Origin: Dendrobium chrysotoxum
Taxonomy: Eukaryota; Streptophyta; Magnoliopsida; Asparagales; Orchidaceae
Direction of reading: 5' to 3'
NCBI GenBank assembly: GCA_019925795.1
Contig: CM034314.1
Span: forward strand, 28,017,774 to 28,081,773
Length of the DNA stretch: 64,000 nucleotides
Notes under the pieces: model-generated
What the model was told of the DNA's origin: nothing
The model's input: the letters and a program-made list of their open reading frames with translations, nothing else
Databases searched by the model: none
Shown here: positions 1-12,792 of the stretch, piece by piece
Numbering within the stretch: the first letter of the stretch is position 1
How the letters are laid out: each line of letters starts with the position of its first letter
Translations under genes and position numbers: made by a program

Positions 1-173
1 ATTGGCACAAGGGCATTGATGGCGCTACAATATAGATTGTATGGGCGTTGTGATGCTAGAGCCAAATTCCTATTTTTGTGGAATTTTCATAAATTTGCTT
101 ACACAACATCAACCTAAACAAACATTTTCATAGGAATAAATGCAAGAAAATATGACAAAATTTTTGCTTAAAA
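1..173 (-). repeat. 3' LTR fragment of the first Athila-like element
   Basis: This is the end of the LTR nearest the internal region, with the rest outside the window. It matches the outer end of the right-hand LTR (about 7,850-7,997). The boundary near 173 is placed where the match stops and the purine-rich tract (read on the minus strand) begins. It could be off by a few bases. Confidence 0.5.
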
Positions 174-1490
174 AATTTCTCCCAACTTAAGCTATGTCCT
201 TAAGAAATTCTAATGCACTTGTGATTATATCATCTTATCTTAGTGAAATTACATGTTAGAATGATTGAAAGTAGAAGAATACTTCACTCATTTTGTTAAT
301 TGCAATATAAAGGTTGACAATTTTAATTAAAGTAGAAATTAACAAAAATTCTAATTAATTATTTTTATTAATATTCATACTTTGCTTATCTTCTACATTT
401 GTATGAGCAATTATTGACTACTTAGTTAGGTTGAATGATTTATCATTTTGGAAATATTCATATTACAGTTAACTTTGCAATTCATTTATAAACAATAGTA
501 TGTATTATATTGCTTATACTTCCCCATTTTAACTTAATTTTTGTTCCACTTTTTTATATTCAAGTTTTCATTTTCTTTTCATTTTTTTTTCATTTTTCAC
601 TTTTCGTAGTACCTTAGCAGTGATGTTAAATACTTGATTGCTTTCTTCCTTCAACTAACCTAATTTGATTTAATTAAGGTTAGTTGTAAGGATGCACAAT
701 ACCATACTTCATTTATAATGAATTTTAGAATAAATATAAAATTTAATCAATCAAACCTAGAACTAGTAGTCAAGTACGTGTAAGTGTTGTAGAAATTGAA
801 TTGAGTATGCGTTATAAACTTAAATGATTTTTATTAGTTGCTATTAATATTATTTTAATTTTAATAGTTTTCCTCTTCTTATTTAATGATTGAAGTGTTA
901 TATTTTTCTTATTTTAATCAACTCTAATTTGTAATTTTTAGTAGTAGAATGAATATTTACAAAGTACAATTAAAATAAACATTAGGAGAAATCAATAATT
1001 TAAACATGGTGGAGATTTCTAACATGAAAAATAGAATACAAATACTATAACAATACATTTCTAAATTAACAACAACATGATATAAATGGAAGTATGTAAA
1101 ACATAACACGATTGTGCTAATATTCATACATCCATAAAATAGTGAGTAATACTCACTGACATCAAAATCTAATATGCCACCAACAGAGTACAATCACTAA
1201 AATACAACTCAAAGATAAAAATACAAAATAATAAGAAATAAAAGAAATAAAATAACAACAAGCACTCCTCCTACTCATCATCATCTTTCTCACTGTGGTT
1301 GTTGCCTTCTACTATTGTTACTATCGTTACTACTGGTGGGGACTCTTGCCACATATATGGATCAAATGTGGGGGCTGTATGGAAAAAAGTACTAGTAAGG
1401 ATTCTCAATAAATAGATTGCTCCTAAATATCCCAACTAATGCTTCATAGAACTGCGAAGCATAAGTGCACTGGCACTACTACATATTCAA
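174..1490. other. 3' internal untranslated part of the first Athila-like element
   Basis: AT-rich sequence without a coherent reading frame, lying between the 3' LTR and the late ORF. Corresponding long AT-rich 3' regions occur in the other two Athila-like elements (13,590-14,371 and 52,685-53,700). Short ORFs here have no recognisable motif. Confidence 0.4.
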
Positions 1491-1499
1491 TATATAATC

Positions 1500-2290
1500 C
1501 ATCTTGTGCATCAACCCCTGCTTTCACTACTGGTTCTCATCAAAATTTGTATATATAATGGCCATATGATCCATGACATCAGCTAGAAGATCTCCTAAAG
1601 TCATAGTGGTGCAGGTCCTAAGATGGCTCGGACTAGGCTGACTAGGTCCCATTCCCTCCTCTTGGGTGCTTTCTTTAAATTTCTTAATTTTAGATTCGGT
1701 GAGAGTAGAAATGGGGAAGAGATGCTCCTCACCATGTTCACCAAACACACCAACAAAGTCACATAAAGAGTAAATTAAAGAGTGTCTTAGTCAAACGAAA
1801 GTGAAACCTCTAATTTTATACATCAACAAAGAGTGACTAAGTTTCCTTACATCTATTAAGTGACCCACCTAAATAGAAAGATTGAGAAGGGCATAGTCTC
1901 TGGTCACCTCATGAATATTTATGATAGGAAAAATATGGGTATAAATGAAATAATTCCAAGCTTATGAAATCTATGCTAATGTAGAAGAAGGAAAAGTAAT
2001 CACTCTCTCTTATCTCTCCTTCCAAACAGCCCCACTATTTAGCCTAGTCAATTTTTTAAGGATATCCTAAGGGCCAATAGGAGAATGGAAAAGTGCAGTA
2101 TATTCATTAAAGTCAAAGGTACAAATTTTATGCACTTTGTTAATACTCATAGAATCAAAGGAAACCCACTTTTCGCTAACAAAGCATTTGTTATCTTGGG
2201 ACCTTTCCTCTGCCTCTATAGAGACGAAGCTTGTCTTATCAAAAAAGGACAAAGTATTCTTCTTTCCAATGTATTGTTTAGGAGCCATGC
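1500..2290 (-). pseudogene. late ORF in the env position of an Athila-like element, degraded
   Basis: The reading starts with MAPKQ at 2,288 and continues with FVSIEAEER, resembling the start of the plant-transposon protein found downstream of pol in Athila-type elements (a motif of the type FD..FVS.EAE.R). After a frame change, the stretch ending at 1,527 contains EEHLFPISTLTESKIKKF, which resembles the C-terminal part of the same family. The function of that family is unknown. It sits where retroviral env would be, but no membrane protein is evident here. The copy is broken by at least one frameshift and several stops. The assignment comes from remembered family motifs. Confidence 0.45.
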
Positions 2291-2459
2291 TTCTTCTAAT
2301 AGGAGTTTAGGATGAACACAAAAGAGTTTGAGGGCAAGAAACTCATTAAGGATTGAGAAAATGCAGTGAGAAAATGAAATTTTTTTGCTCCAATAGCTCA
2401 TATAAAAACTATAGCACCATAGAGCAGCAAATTAGGTTGCTAAAATGCCATGTAATGTA

Positions 2460-3010
2460 AAATGAAAAATCACTCAAAATGGGTACAAGCCCCGTGGCAC
2501 TAAAAGTCAAATAGCATCTCAATGTTGGCATTGGAACTTAAAATGCCAGGCTTTTTGACTGGATAACTGTCATGATGTTTGACACATGATGGCATTATGG
2601 TACTGAAAGAGGACAACCACCATGGTGCTCTACCTAACATAATTATGGATTTAAATGGGCACCTTAGTGCTGTGGCACTCTACCTAATGAAATTATGGAT
2701 TTAACATTGGCATTGCAGTGCTCAATCAATTATATAACTCCTTGAACAAATTGGCATAATGGCGCTCAAATTCAATGCTATTGCACTATGACAAAGGAGA
2801 AATGACATCATGGTGCTAAAAAGAATGGCGTTGGGATGTCTAACTCAAAGTGGTTGTGTGGTGATGCTCAACCCCATGATATTATGGCATTAAATTAACT
2901 CTTATTTTTCCAAAGAGTATAGGTACTGCTATATTAAATAACAGACACTATGGCGCTTGAGTCAGTAGTGCTGCAACATTGTATGACCTAATGCTACAAT
3001 GCCAATTCAA
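2460..3010. repeat. degenerate GGCRCT-type tract inside the first Athila-like element
   Basis: The stretch is dense with variants of 'ggcactatggcgct', for example 'ggcattggaac', 'gtggcactctacc' and 'atggcgctcaaattc', spaced irregularly by 10-40 bases. Similar tracts occur in the U3 part of the Athila-like LTRs in this window. Here it lies in the internal region, which suggests a relic of a nested LTR or a mobile subrepeat. Confidence 0.5.
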
Positions 3011-3762
3011 TTTAGCACTAATGTTTTAATTCTAAAAAAAAATCTAGTGAAGTATCAAAACCATAATTCATATGCATATAACACATATAAAATAAACTCA
3101 ATACAAATAACAAAAATATGAATATGACTTAAACAAATATAAAATAGAATTGGGTTGCCTCACAGTAGCGCTAAGTTTTAGTCTTCAGCTAGATCTCATT
3201 TTGGATGAGCTAGATCATTAGTAGTCCTAACTTGAATGGCTTTACAGTGTTCCTTTTTTCTCCTTAGGATTAACTTTGGCGATACAAGGAAAACCTCCCT
3301 AGGGTCTACTATTAACTAAACTCACTAGCTACCCTAATTGGATTTCCAAGTTGTAAATAGAAGTAGCATGGCTTTGCAATTAGGTTCCCATCTGCAATAC
3401 TAATTCCTCCAAAGACGATTTGTTACTTGGGCTGAATATTATAATTAAAACTTAGGGGAAATTTTGGCCTAGGATTTCCAAATAATTGCTTAGGAGGGTT
3501 CCATGTTCTTATAGGGTTGGTCTGATTAACATTGCACTAATTTCCACCATTTTTAATATTAGTTTAATTAAAATTTGGGTGGTTTTCCAAACTTGGATTG
3601 TATGTTTTGGAATAGGGTTTTTTTTGTCTGCTAATGACATTTATAACTTCTACCCCTTATACATTAAGATCACTAGAGGGACTGAACATATTCTCATCTA
3701 AGGGCATAGATGATCCTAAGACTGACCTAACTCTAAGATTATCCAACTTTCTAGATATGGTC

Positions 3763-5007
3763 TCTACCTAGGTGGTTAAAATGGAAATAACAATAGACTC
3801 ATAGACACTAGCTGTCTTCCTAGAATTCACCCTATCTGATGGCCATTAAAAGTTACTTGTTGTCATTTCCTCAATTAAAGCATAAGCTTCACCAAAAGGT
3901 TTTGACAACAATGACCCTCTCACGGCAACATCAATGATATATCTAAAGGATCATACCAATCCATTATAAAAGGTCTGATAACCAACAAGTCTTGTAAGGT
4001 ATGGTGAGGGCACTTCCTAAGCATCTCTTGGAATCTTTCCCATGCTTCATAGATTGAATCTCCATCAAATTGGACAAATTAAGTAATCCCATTCCTAAGC
4101 TTTGCTATTTTTGAAGTAGAGAAGTACTTACTAGAAATTATGGGCTAGATCATTCTAAGTGGTATAGAAGATGGGTTAAGTAATTCACCACCATTATCCC
4201 TTATTCCATAGAGAAAAGAGAAATAATTGAATTCTAATAGCATCATTAAAGACTTTGTTGTACTTGAATATTGCATAAATATCTAGAAAACTACCAAAAT
4301 GTAGGTTAGGATCCTCAACAGAGTACTGCCAAACTATGAGTTCTAAATCATTTGGATAATGGAAAGTTTAAGGTCAAAATTATTGGCTTGGATGGTTAAC
4401 CTATGGATACTTTGATGAATACCATCAACTAAAGGGATTATCATACTCTCTAAGAGGTTTAGGGAGATCAAGCTCTTGATTTGGTTAAACCATTGCTACA
4501 ACTTGGTTCTTCTAGTTTTTCTAATTTTTCCAAGGATCATCTTTATCTATAAGTCAAATAATAGGGTTTCCTGACTAGATATGCAATGCATGCACAACCA
4601 CAAGACACAAATACAAAATGATATGCACTATAAAAGTTAAAAACACACAAATTAAACAAAATTAAAAGATTTCACAAATTTGTAACTAGTTCATGATAAA
4701 AACCAACTAAAGAAAAAAACATTCAACGATAAGTCTAAATCTGTAATTCTTTCAACAATATAAAGCTAATATCAAGATAATTAAAAATTTTTCCAGTAAA
4801 CGAGGAAAAACTTGATGAGGCTCTTAGCATGCATTGATAAATAAGCTAAAAGTGTAAATCATGTGGAGTCTCAATAATATGTAAGCATACTTGTCGATCC
4901 AATAAATAAAGCATAGAATTGAGTGTAGATCCCGTAAGGAAAAAAGATTATCCTATGTCTGCTTTAATACTATCTAATTGAGCTACAAAATTTATTCTAC
5001 CAAATCT
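3763..5007. repeat. left copy of a 1.25 kb direct duplication flanking the assembly gap
   Basis: This segment is almost the same as 5,508-6,754, from 'tctacctaggtgg' to 'ttctaccaaatct'. Differences are mostly one-base insertions or deletions in short homopolymers, plus a few substitutions. The duplication ends exactly at the first N and restarts exactly at the last N, so it looks like an unmerged contig overlap and not a biological repeat. Confidence 0.9.
3820..4480 (-). pseudogene. Athila-like gag remnant (left copy)
   Basis: On the minus strand around 4,005-4,060 the reading includes EAWERFQEMLRKCPHH, a hallmark of Athila-lineage Gag. Gag is the structural polyprotein that packages element RNA in cytoplasmic particles. 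Downstream sequence matches the part of gag covered by 57,798-58,226. Frameshifts and stops break the frame. The same stretch recurs at 5,565-6,240 because of the assembly duplication, so the element carries one gag, not two. Confidence 0.65.
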
Positions 5008-5507
5008 NNNNNNNNNNNNNNNNNNNNNNNNNNNNNNNNNNNNNNNNNNNNNNNNNNNNNNNNNNNNNNNNNNNNNNNNNNNNNNNNNNNNNNNNNNNNN
5101 NNNNNNNNNNNNNNNNNNNNNNNNNNNNNNNNNNNNNNNNNNNNNNNNNNNNNNNNNNNNNNNNNNNNNNNNNNNNNNNNNNNNNNNNNNNNNNNNNNNN
5201 NNNNNNNNNNNNNNNNNNNNNNNNNNNNNNNNNNNNNNNNNNNNNNNNNNNNNNNNNNNNNNNNNNNNNNNNNNNNNNNNNNNNNNNNNNNNNNNNNNNN
5301 NNNNNNNNNNNNNNNNNNNNNNNNNNNNNNNNNNNNNNNNNNNNNNNNNNNNNNNNNNNNNNNNNNNNNNNNNNNNNNNNNNNNNNNNNNNNNNNNNNNN
5401 NNNNNNNNNNNNNNNNNNNNNNNNNNNNNNNNNNNNNNNNNNNNNNNNNNNNNNNNNNNNNNNNNNNNNNNNNNNNNNNNNNNNNNNNNNNNNNNNNNNN
5501 NNNNNNN
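5008..5507. other. assembly gap of 500 N
   Basis: Exactly 500 unknown bases, a typical fixed-length scaffold gap. The 185-residue open frame across it is only an artefact of the missing bases. Confidence 0.99.
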
Positions 5508-6754
5508 TCTACCTAGGTGGTTAAAATGGAAATAACAATAGACTCATAGACACTAGCTGTCTTCCTAGAATTCACCCTATCTGATGGCCATTAAAAGTTA
5601 CTTGTTGTCATTTCCTCAATTAAAGCATAAGCTTCACCAAAGGTTTTGACATCAATGACCCTCTCACGGCAACATCAATGATATATCTAAAGGATCATAC
5701 CAATCCATTATAAAAGGTCTGATAACCAACAAGTCATGTAAGGTATGGTGAGGGCACTTCCTAAGCATCTCTTGGAATCTTTCCCATGCTTCATAGATTG
5801 AATCTCCATCAAATTGGACAAATTAAGTAATCCCATTCCTAAGCTTGCTATTTTTGAAGGTAGAGAAGTAGCTTATGGTAGAAATTATGGGCTAGATCAT
5901 TCTAAGTGGTATAGAAGATGGGTTAAGTAATTCACCACCATTATCCCTTATTCCATAGAGAAAAGAGAAATAAATTGAATTCTAATAGCATCATCAAAAG
6001 ACTTTTGTTGTACTTGAATATTGCATAAATCTCTAGAAAACTACAAAAATGTAGGTTAGGATCCTCAACAGAGTACTGCCAAACTATGAGTTCTAAATCA
6101 TTGGATAATGGAAAGTTTAAGGTCAAAATTATTGGCTTGGATGGTTAACCTATGGATACTTGATGAATACCATCAACTAAGGGATTATCATACTCTCTAA
6201 GAGGTTTAGGGAGGTCAAGCTCTTGATTTGGTTAAACCATTGCTACAACTTGGTCTTCTAGTTTTTCTAATTTTTCCAGAGATCATCTTTATCTATAAGT
6301 CAAATAATAGGGTTTTCCCTGACTAGATATGCAATGCATGCACAACCACAAGACACAAATACAAAATGATATGCACTATAAAAGTTAAAAACACACAAAT
6401 TAAACAAAATTAAAAGATTTCACAAATTTGTAACTAGTTCATGATAAAAACCAACTAAAGAAAAAAACATTCAACGATAAGTCTAAATCTGTAATTCTTT
6501 CAACAATATAAAGCTAATATCAAGATAATTAAACTTTTTCCCAGTAACGAGGAAAAACTTGATGAGAGCTCTTAGCATGCATTGATAAATAAGCTAAAAG
6601 TGTAATCAAGTGGAGTCTCAATAATATGTAAGCATACTTGTCGATCCAATAATAAAGCATAGAATTGAGTGTAGATCCCATAAGGAAAAACGATTATCCT
6701 ATGTCTGCTAGTAATACTATCTAATTGAGCTACAAAATTTATTCTACCAAATCT
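5508..6754. repeat. right copy of the 1.25 kb duplication flanking the gap
   Basis: Near-identical to 3,763-5,007 (1,247 against 1,245 bases). It continues beyond 6,754 into 'aatagaaaatgg', just where the left copy is cut by the gap. This supports two contigs that should have been joined by overlap. Confidence 0.9.
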
Positions 6755-6769
6755 AATAGAAAATGGTTT

Positions 6770-7997
6770 CCTAAATTTTAACAATTGGAGATGCTCGAGG
6801 AAAATATTAAAAAAATTTAATGCATTCTAAACTTATAATGGTGATAAATGTAATATTTTCTAAAAGTTAACTCTCCTAATGTTTGTTGTGAATCAAAGCA
6901 TATGCACTCTTAGATCTATGTTAAGCTTATAAGAGTTTAAAGTAAGGTTTTCACCCTACTACAATTATTATATCTTTGTAGATCCCAAAATCCCAACCAT
7001 CATATGTCTAGGCATGGTAGTTTCCTATTGCAAGACTCCTTAATTGTTCCATCATTCTTCCATCAAGGCAATGAATCACACTATATTTTTAAATTACATT
7101 ATGGTCATTGCACTAACCTAATAAAGTATGAGAGTAATTGAAAACAATATTCAACAGTTTAAGGTCAAGAGTCAAATTAAGTAAAACATACACTATCTCA
7201 CATTATAAGTCCAAAAAAATAAGTTTAGCTAGCCATGTAATGAGATCCGCACAAAACAGAATTTATCTACTCAAAAATAACTAAATACAAAAGTAAGTGG
7301 TTTAAGATATCACCCAAAATTACTTTTACAAGCAACAAACAAAGATGAGATCTCCTAGAATGATTCCATAAAGTACAGACTCTCTTCCCATCTTACACAC
7401 ACTCACACAATATTTTGATTACAAAATAAATGGCTATCCTCACACATTTAAAATAAAAACTATTATCCTAATGCACCAGACACTAGCGCTATGATGTTGT
7501 AAAGGTGTGTACTATGGCACTACTAATTGAACTGGCATAATGGCGCTGGCCTGATTTAAACCTATTTAGCATTGAGTTGAATCAATGTGACACTTCAATT
7601 TTAAATCGCTCCAACTTCCTCGTAAGGGTGGTGCTGACAATTTGGCACTACAGCACCACCATGGTACTAGGGTTCTCCAAATGATGGTGTCATGATGCTG
7701 AATTAATAATATATTTTCCTGAACTGAGTGGCACAACAATGCTCCAAATGATGGCATTGTGACACTACAATGCTTCAAGGTTCGACGATGTGGTGCTGAT
7801 TTAATTTGTAAAATTCCCAAACATTGTTATACCTCAGTTCTCCAGAGTGGCTCCAGGGTATTGATTGTGCTACGGTGTTGGAGCCAAATTCCTTTTTTTT
7901 TGGCCTTTTTCTTAAATTTTCCAACACAATATCATCCAAAATAAACACTTTCACATGAATATATGAAAGAAACTATTAACATAATTTTTACTTAGCA
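6770..7997 (-). repeat. 5' LTR of the first Athila-like element (approximate inner edge)
   Basis: The outer end at 7,997 reads TGCTAAG on the minus strand, in keeping with the TGATAAG-type starts of the other Athila-like LTRs here. A GGCRCT-rich tract occupies 7,480-7,870 in the U3 part. The inner edge is not defined by the sequence I can compare. Confidence 0.5.
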
Positions 7998-9832
7998 CCA
8001 TGTATGATGAAAAATCTATCACATGAAAAAAAAAAATAAATTTTAATAATGAGCCAAGTTAAAAACATTCATATGTTTTATTTTTTGAACTTTCAATCAT
8101 TCTCTTCATATAAGAGGCCATTTAATTATGTTGTCCATATTTTTAATTAGCTTTGTATTAGTTTAAAATGAGGAGTGGTCATCAACCTAGTGTTGGGGAA
8201 GGAATTATGGGGTGGGCACTACTCTACTTCCTTATTTACTTTCTTTGATTTGATTTTTATTCTTCTTAATTATTATTTTATATTTTAAATAATAGCACTT
8301 AATATAGTATTTTCAATATTGTTGAAATTAATTTGAAAAGATTTTTAATAAGAACAAAAGATGTTATTTTCTTGGGTTTTATGCTTGGTTGAATTTTTTT
8401 TTGGTGGAAGTACAATTAGTTGTCTCCCAAGGTAATTTATGATTCATTTCAAGCTTCTCCCTTCTCCCATAATGCTACCAACAACTACTACATCTTTCTC
8501 ATCTCCCCAAGGCTATCCTCCCACCCCACCTACAACCATCAAATTAGCCAAGCCCTCCTCCATAAGCAATTAACCATATTTGTTATTTTAGTGACTAAAT
8601 CTATCTGACTTCCATCCCTCACAATCTAAATCTCTGGATCTTCACCAAGTAATCCACATATTTCCCAATATACAAAATCCATCCCATCTCTCTATACACT
8701 CTTAAGCCCTTCCCCCTAAATTAATTTTCTAATATTAGTCAAAACTAACTCAAATGAGTCGCTTTGACCTAAGCCTTTGTCAACTTTTCTTAAAAACCCC
8801 CTAAATCTTTCATATCTCCACCAAAAAATTATAAAAAACTATATAAATATTCTCATAATGATTTTAAGGGCATTCATGTCTTAAATCCTCCTCCATGCTA
8901 TACCACTTATATGAAACCTAGTGGAATGGCTTTAGGGTTTTGCTTACCACTTAAGCTTGATTAACCTCTCCCTTTACTCACCACCTCAAGTGACATTTTT
9001 CAAATACCATAAGGGTCATTCCTTCAATAATTACACCATTATGTGCTAAGTGCAACCCTTGTATCAACCCTTCCAAGGCCACTTTAACTTAGTATCAAGT
9101 TGATCTAACCATTCACGTGTTAATCAAAAGCTTGCTCTTATGATAGGAGGGAGTACTATGGAATAATCCTGATGGATTTAGAGAAGGTCACTTGATGTGG
9201 AGGGTTAAGAGAGAGGTTGGTTAAGCCTTTTTCTAGCCTCCAATGGATAATTTAAGAAAACTCTCTTTAATTCACCTGCTCTGGTATATTTATTCAAAGC
9301 CTTGCCCCCAAATCAAAACTTGTAATCTGACAATCTAAGAGAATCCACCTAGGATTTTTGACCTCTCATAGGTTGTATGCCAGAGCCTCACTTAATGACT
9401 TTGTTGTATAGTAAAATGGGTCTCATTATCAATGATGATCTTTATATGGAGGCCAAAGTAATAGATTATGTTCTTCTATAAAAAATTATTTAGCTTGGCT
9501 TTTATGATTTTTGTAAGTTATTTAACTTCTATCCACTTGTTTATATTGTAAACAGAAAAATAAATTTTTTTTTTTATCTAATAACCATGGAAAGGTGTAA
9601 TAATGTTGATTCCCTCTTGAGCAAAATTCCATAGACTTTAGAGGGATGATGATTCTACTATAGGTATTTTGGTGAGGTTGAAATTCTCCTAATAATTATT
9701 ACACTTTTTATGTAAAATTTAATATATTATATTTCATTTTAGGCTAATAAGAGTCATTGCTGCTTGATCTTGTGGTTGAGTGCTCACCCTTCTAAGTGTT
9801 CACTGCATATCTGTGAATGGACTTCTTATAAC
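7998..9832. other. unassigned AT-rich spacer between two Athila-like elements
   Basis: I see no supported gene. There are short ORFs without recognisable motifs, poly-T and poly-A runs, and a moderately C-rich strand at 8,430-8,800. It does not continue the Tat-like element that is cut on the far side of the neighbouring Athila-like element. Confidence 0.5.
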
Positions 9833-11286
9833 TAATAAGTGTAAATTATATATTATTTATTATGTTTTATTTTCAATAAAAATATATTATTTTATTTATT
9901 TTTGTAAAGGAAAGTACTTAAAAATGTTGATAAAATATAAAGGAACAAACAATGCTGTGGAGCTAGAGGAAACATCGCTGCCGTGCTCCATTCAACTTTG
10001 ACGAAGCATCAAATTTGGACATTACAACTCTATACTCTCTATTTACGAGGGCTATAGCAGTATCACAATCAGTTTCACATAATTTTAAGTGCCGCTATTT
10101 GGGAAAACCATCTTGGCATCACTGGGTTGTCAGGAAAATGAAATGTCATGGCACTACACATTTTAATGCCTTAGTGCCATTTTTATCCACTTAATGCCAT
10201 AGAGCTCCAAATTTTATAGTGCCACAGTGGCTATAGTTATAACTTCTAATAGACATGCTGATGAATGAAAAGATGCATGTGTTACATGATAACTGTTCCA
10301 CATCATCAAGCATCGTAATGGAGCAAACATTTCAGCGCCAAGGCGCTAGTTCACTTTTAAGCACTATAGTGTTAGATGCCTTTTTTGTGTTTTCCTATAA
10401 ATAGATGTTCTATTCTATTTATGAGGAGTTTAGTCACTTCTATAAAATAAAGTACTTTTTAGTGTGCTTCTCTAGTATCGTCTTAAAGTAAAATCTAAGG
10501 GAGGCTAGGGAAGTACAAGATATAATCTATTGGAGTGTTTAGCCTATGTTTATTGAAACAACTCTATAAATGAACAAAGGAGTGTAGAGGAGATACTTTG
10601 ATCATACTTGGTGATAAAACAATAGTATTTCTATCATATTTTAATTCTTCTATTGAATACAATGAAAATGAATTTGCCTTGTCATTTATTCTATGTCTAG
10701 TTAGATAGCTTATTTTGATTGATGATATAAAGAGCATATTAAGTACTAATGAAGACTCTTATATTTTAAAATTTTAATGATTTTCTAAATTATCTCATGT
10801 TTTTTTAATACACATAGTGGCTATGCATGTAGTTAAAACTTAGTGTAATGTATAGCCTCAATGGAGGAATTCAAGAATAATTAAGAATATTGAGATATAA
10901 TATTGTAATGCCTAGACATAGGATGTTTGAATATTCTAAGTTTAAAAGGAGATATTATAAATATAGGAGGTCGGTATATATCCTTTTCACCCCTACAAGC
11001 ATGATAGAGATCTAGGTATGCACATGCTTTAAATCACATTTATAATTAGAGTCTCATTAGAAAAAAATATGATATTTTGCATTCATCAATCCAAAAAATA
11101 AATATAAACATTATATCAAGTATTGTACTATTTTTATATTGTGATATAAACTTCAAAAATATTATTTTTTTTAGTAGAATAACTTATGCCTTTAGAGTAA
11201 GCAGTAGTAGTTTTTTGTTAAAGTAAGCATAACACTTACTCATGGGTTTGACACTCTGCTTCATTACTTTATTACTTGATTTGACA
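9833..11286 (+). repeat. 5' LTR of the 10-16 kb Athila-like element
   Basis: It starts TAATAAGT (TGATAAGT in the 3' LTR) and ends TTGACA. U3 contains a GGCRCT-rich tract (about 9,955-10,380) directly before a TATA box. The transcribed part shares long blocks with the 3' LTR, such as 'agtgtgcttctct' and 'acttatg' with 'gcagtagtag' near the end. Confidence 0.75.
10396..10403 (+). promoter_or_regulatory. TATA box of the Athila-like 5' LTR
   Basis: TATAAATA in the context 'cctataaatagatg', right after the GGCRCT-rich tract. The equivalent site in the 3' LTR (14,942-14,949) has changed to CTAAATA. Read as the core of the LTR promoter from sequence and position only. Confidence 0.6.
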
Positions 11287-11379
11287 TGTATACATATGTA
11301 CATATTTATTTATTTATTTATTATTGTGTATCCATTATTGCATGCTTTGTAGATCTGAAAAAGAAGCTTTATTATTTGA

Positions 11380-12475
11380 TTCCTAAAATGTGTGTAACAT
11401 TTAAGTATAATGGGAGTCAGTGATGATGTTATTAGGCTTAAATTATTTCCATTTTTTTAAAGATAAGGCTAAGATGTGGTTGAATTCTTTTCCCCCAGGA
11501 TCTATAACTATCTAGAATGAGTTGGCTCAATAATTTCTACTAAGTATTTTCCACCTTCAAGACTATCAAACTTAGAAATAATATCACATCTTTTACCCCA
11601 ATTTGAATGAGAATTAATTTATGAAAGTTGGGAGAGATTTAAGAAAATGCTTAGAAAATACCTTCACCATGCTTTATGTGGTTGATTGGTTATTCAAACC
11701 TTTATAATGGATTTGTAGGATCACTATAAAGCAGGTAATGAGTTGCTATAGTTGGAGGATCTTAATGTTCGATGCATTTGAAGAAGCATATAAATTAATA
11801 TAGAAAATGACTACTAATAATTTTTCAGTGGCCTACCTGAATAGGGTAAATCCTAAGAGCATAGCTAAAATCTATGAATCAGATGCATTATCAATCTCAA
11901 GTTGCATCAATTTCCAAGAAGTTGAACACAATAAGAAATAATTCAGTATCAATATCGTGAATTATCTATTCAATTGAAAGATCAAAATTTAAATTCTAAT
12001 AAAGATAATAATGTGCAAGGAAATAAAATTTTTAATTTAAGTGGAGGAAAAAATAATCCATACTCTAATACATATAATTCAAGTTAGAGGAACCATCCTA
12101 ATTTCAATTGGTCAAATAATATTTGTGGTAATAATAAATGGAATTCAGGTCAAAATTTGAAACATTCCTCAATAACTTATTATTAATTCTAGACCTTCTT
12201 ATCCTCTAGAATTTAATCAAAATAATTAGTTTGGAAATAGTAAGTCACCTTTAGAAGAAATAGTGATGCAGTTAGGAACTAAATTATAAAGTCAAACTAC
12301 TTCTATTAAAAGTTTGAAAACTCAATTAAGTCAGCTTGCGATTTTGGTTAGTGGTAGGCCTCTTGGATCATTGCCTAGAAATACTAAAGATAATCCAAAA
12401 GAGAAAGGAAAAGATCCTAGTAGAATCCACTTAAGGAGTGGTAGTAATGAACCCCAACTAAATTGATAAATCTAG
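11380..12475 (+). pseudogene. Athila-like gag remnant
   Basis: The early part reads RLKLFPFFL then DKAKMWLNSFPPGSI (about 11,430-11,505), followed by YESWERFKKMLRK (about 11,620-11,665) and, near 11,850, VNPKSIAKIYESDAL. This is the order expected for Athila-lineage Gag, the particle-forming protein. The end, near 12,410-12,450, resembles the 'lrsg' motif found just after the gag C-terminus. Stops and frameshifts occur throughout, so no functional protein is expected. Only about 100 bases separate it from the 5' LTR, so most of the usual leader is missing. Confidence 0.7.
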
Positions 12476-12792
12476 GTAGGTCTGGCGAAAGACTATAAAC
12501 TTAGCGCTATTTGGGAGGCCACCCATCTTTGTGTTTAGTGTACCATGTTAATTATTATAGTTTTCATATTTTATGTTACACATTTTGTTAAAAAAAAAAC
12601 TCTTATGCTGCAGCGCTGGGATTAGCGCCGCGGTGCTCGTATGTATCAAAAACTACCGTGCTTATTTAGTTATAAAAAGTTAAGTGTAGTCAACTTTCTT
12701 TGTCACTTTTCTTTTCTCTTTAACATTTTTAGAATTCTACCTGGGTTAGTGCTTTTTCTTGTTTTTTCATTATTTTAGGGATTTCTAAGTTA

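Larger units (their letters stand above)
1..7997 (-). mobile_element. Athila-like Ty3/gypsy element, pol-less, left end cut by window
   Basis: The sequence at 1-173 resembles that at about 7,850-7,997: both carry the phrase 'gagccaaattcct' followed by a similar AT-rich stretch. I read them as parts of the two LTRs of one minus-strand element. Just inside the left copy, 'tttctcccaacttaag' is the reverse of the purine run plus GAGGACAAGC-type stretch seen at the 3' end of the other Athila-like elements here. On the minus strand the order is 5' LTR, gag remnant, conserved block near 3,165, late ORF and 3' LTR. No RT, RNase H or integrase was found. The apparent length is inflated by the assembly duplication around 5,008-5,507. 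Confidence 0.6.

Noticed and set aside
1500..2290. Retroviral-type envelope gene
   Set aside because: Only the position recalls env; I see no signal peptide, membrane anchor or cleavage motif. The similarity is to the plant-transposon late ORF.
4978..5535. 185-codon open frame
   Set aside because: Almost entirely unknown bases of the assembly gap.
3763..6754. Tandem duplication of gag within an Athila-like element
   Set aside because: Explained better by unmerged contig ends around the 500-N gap.
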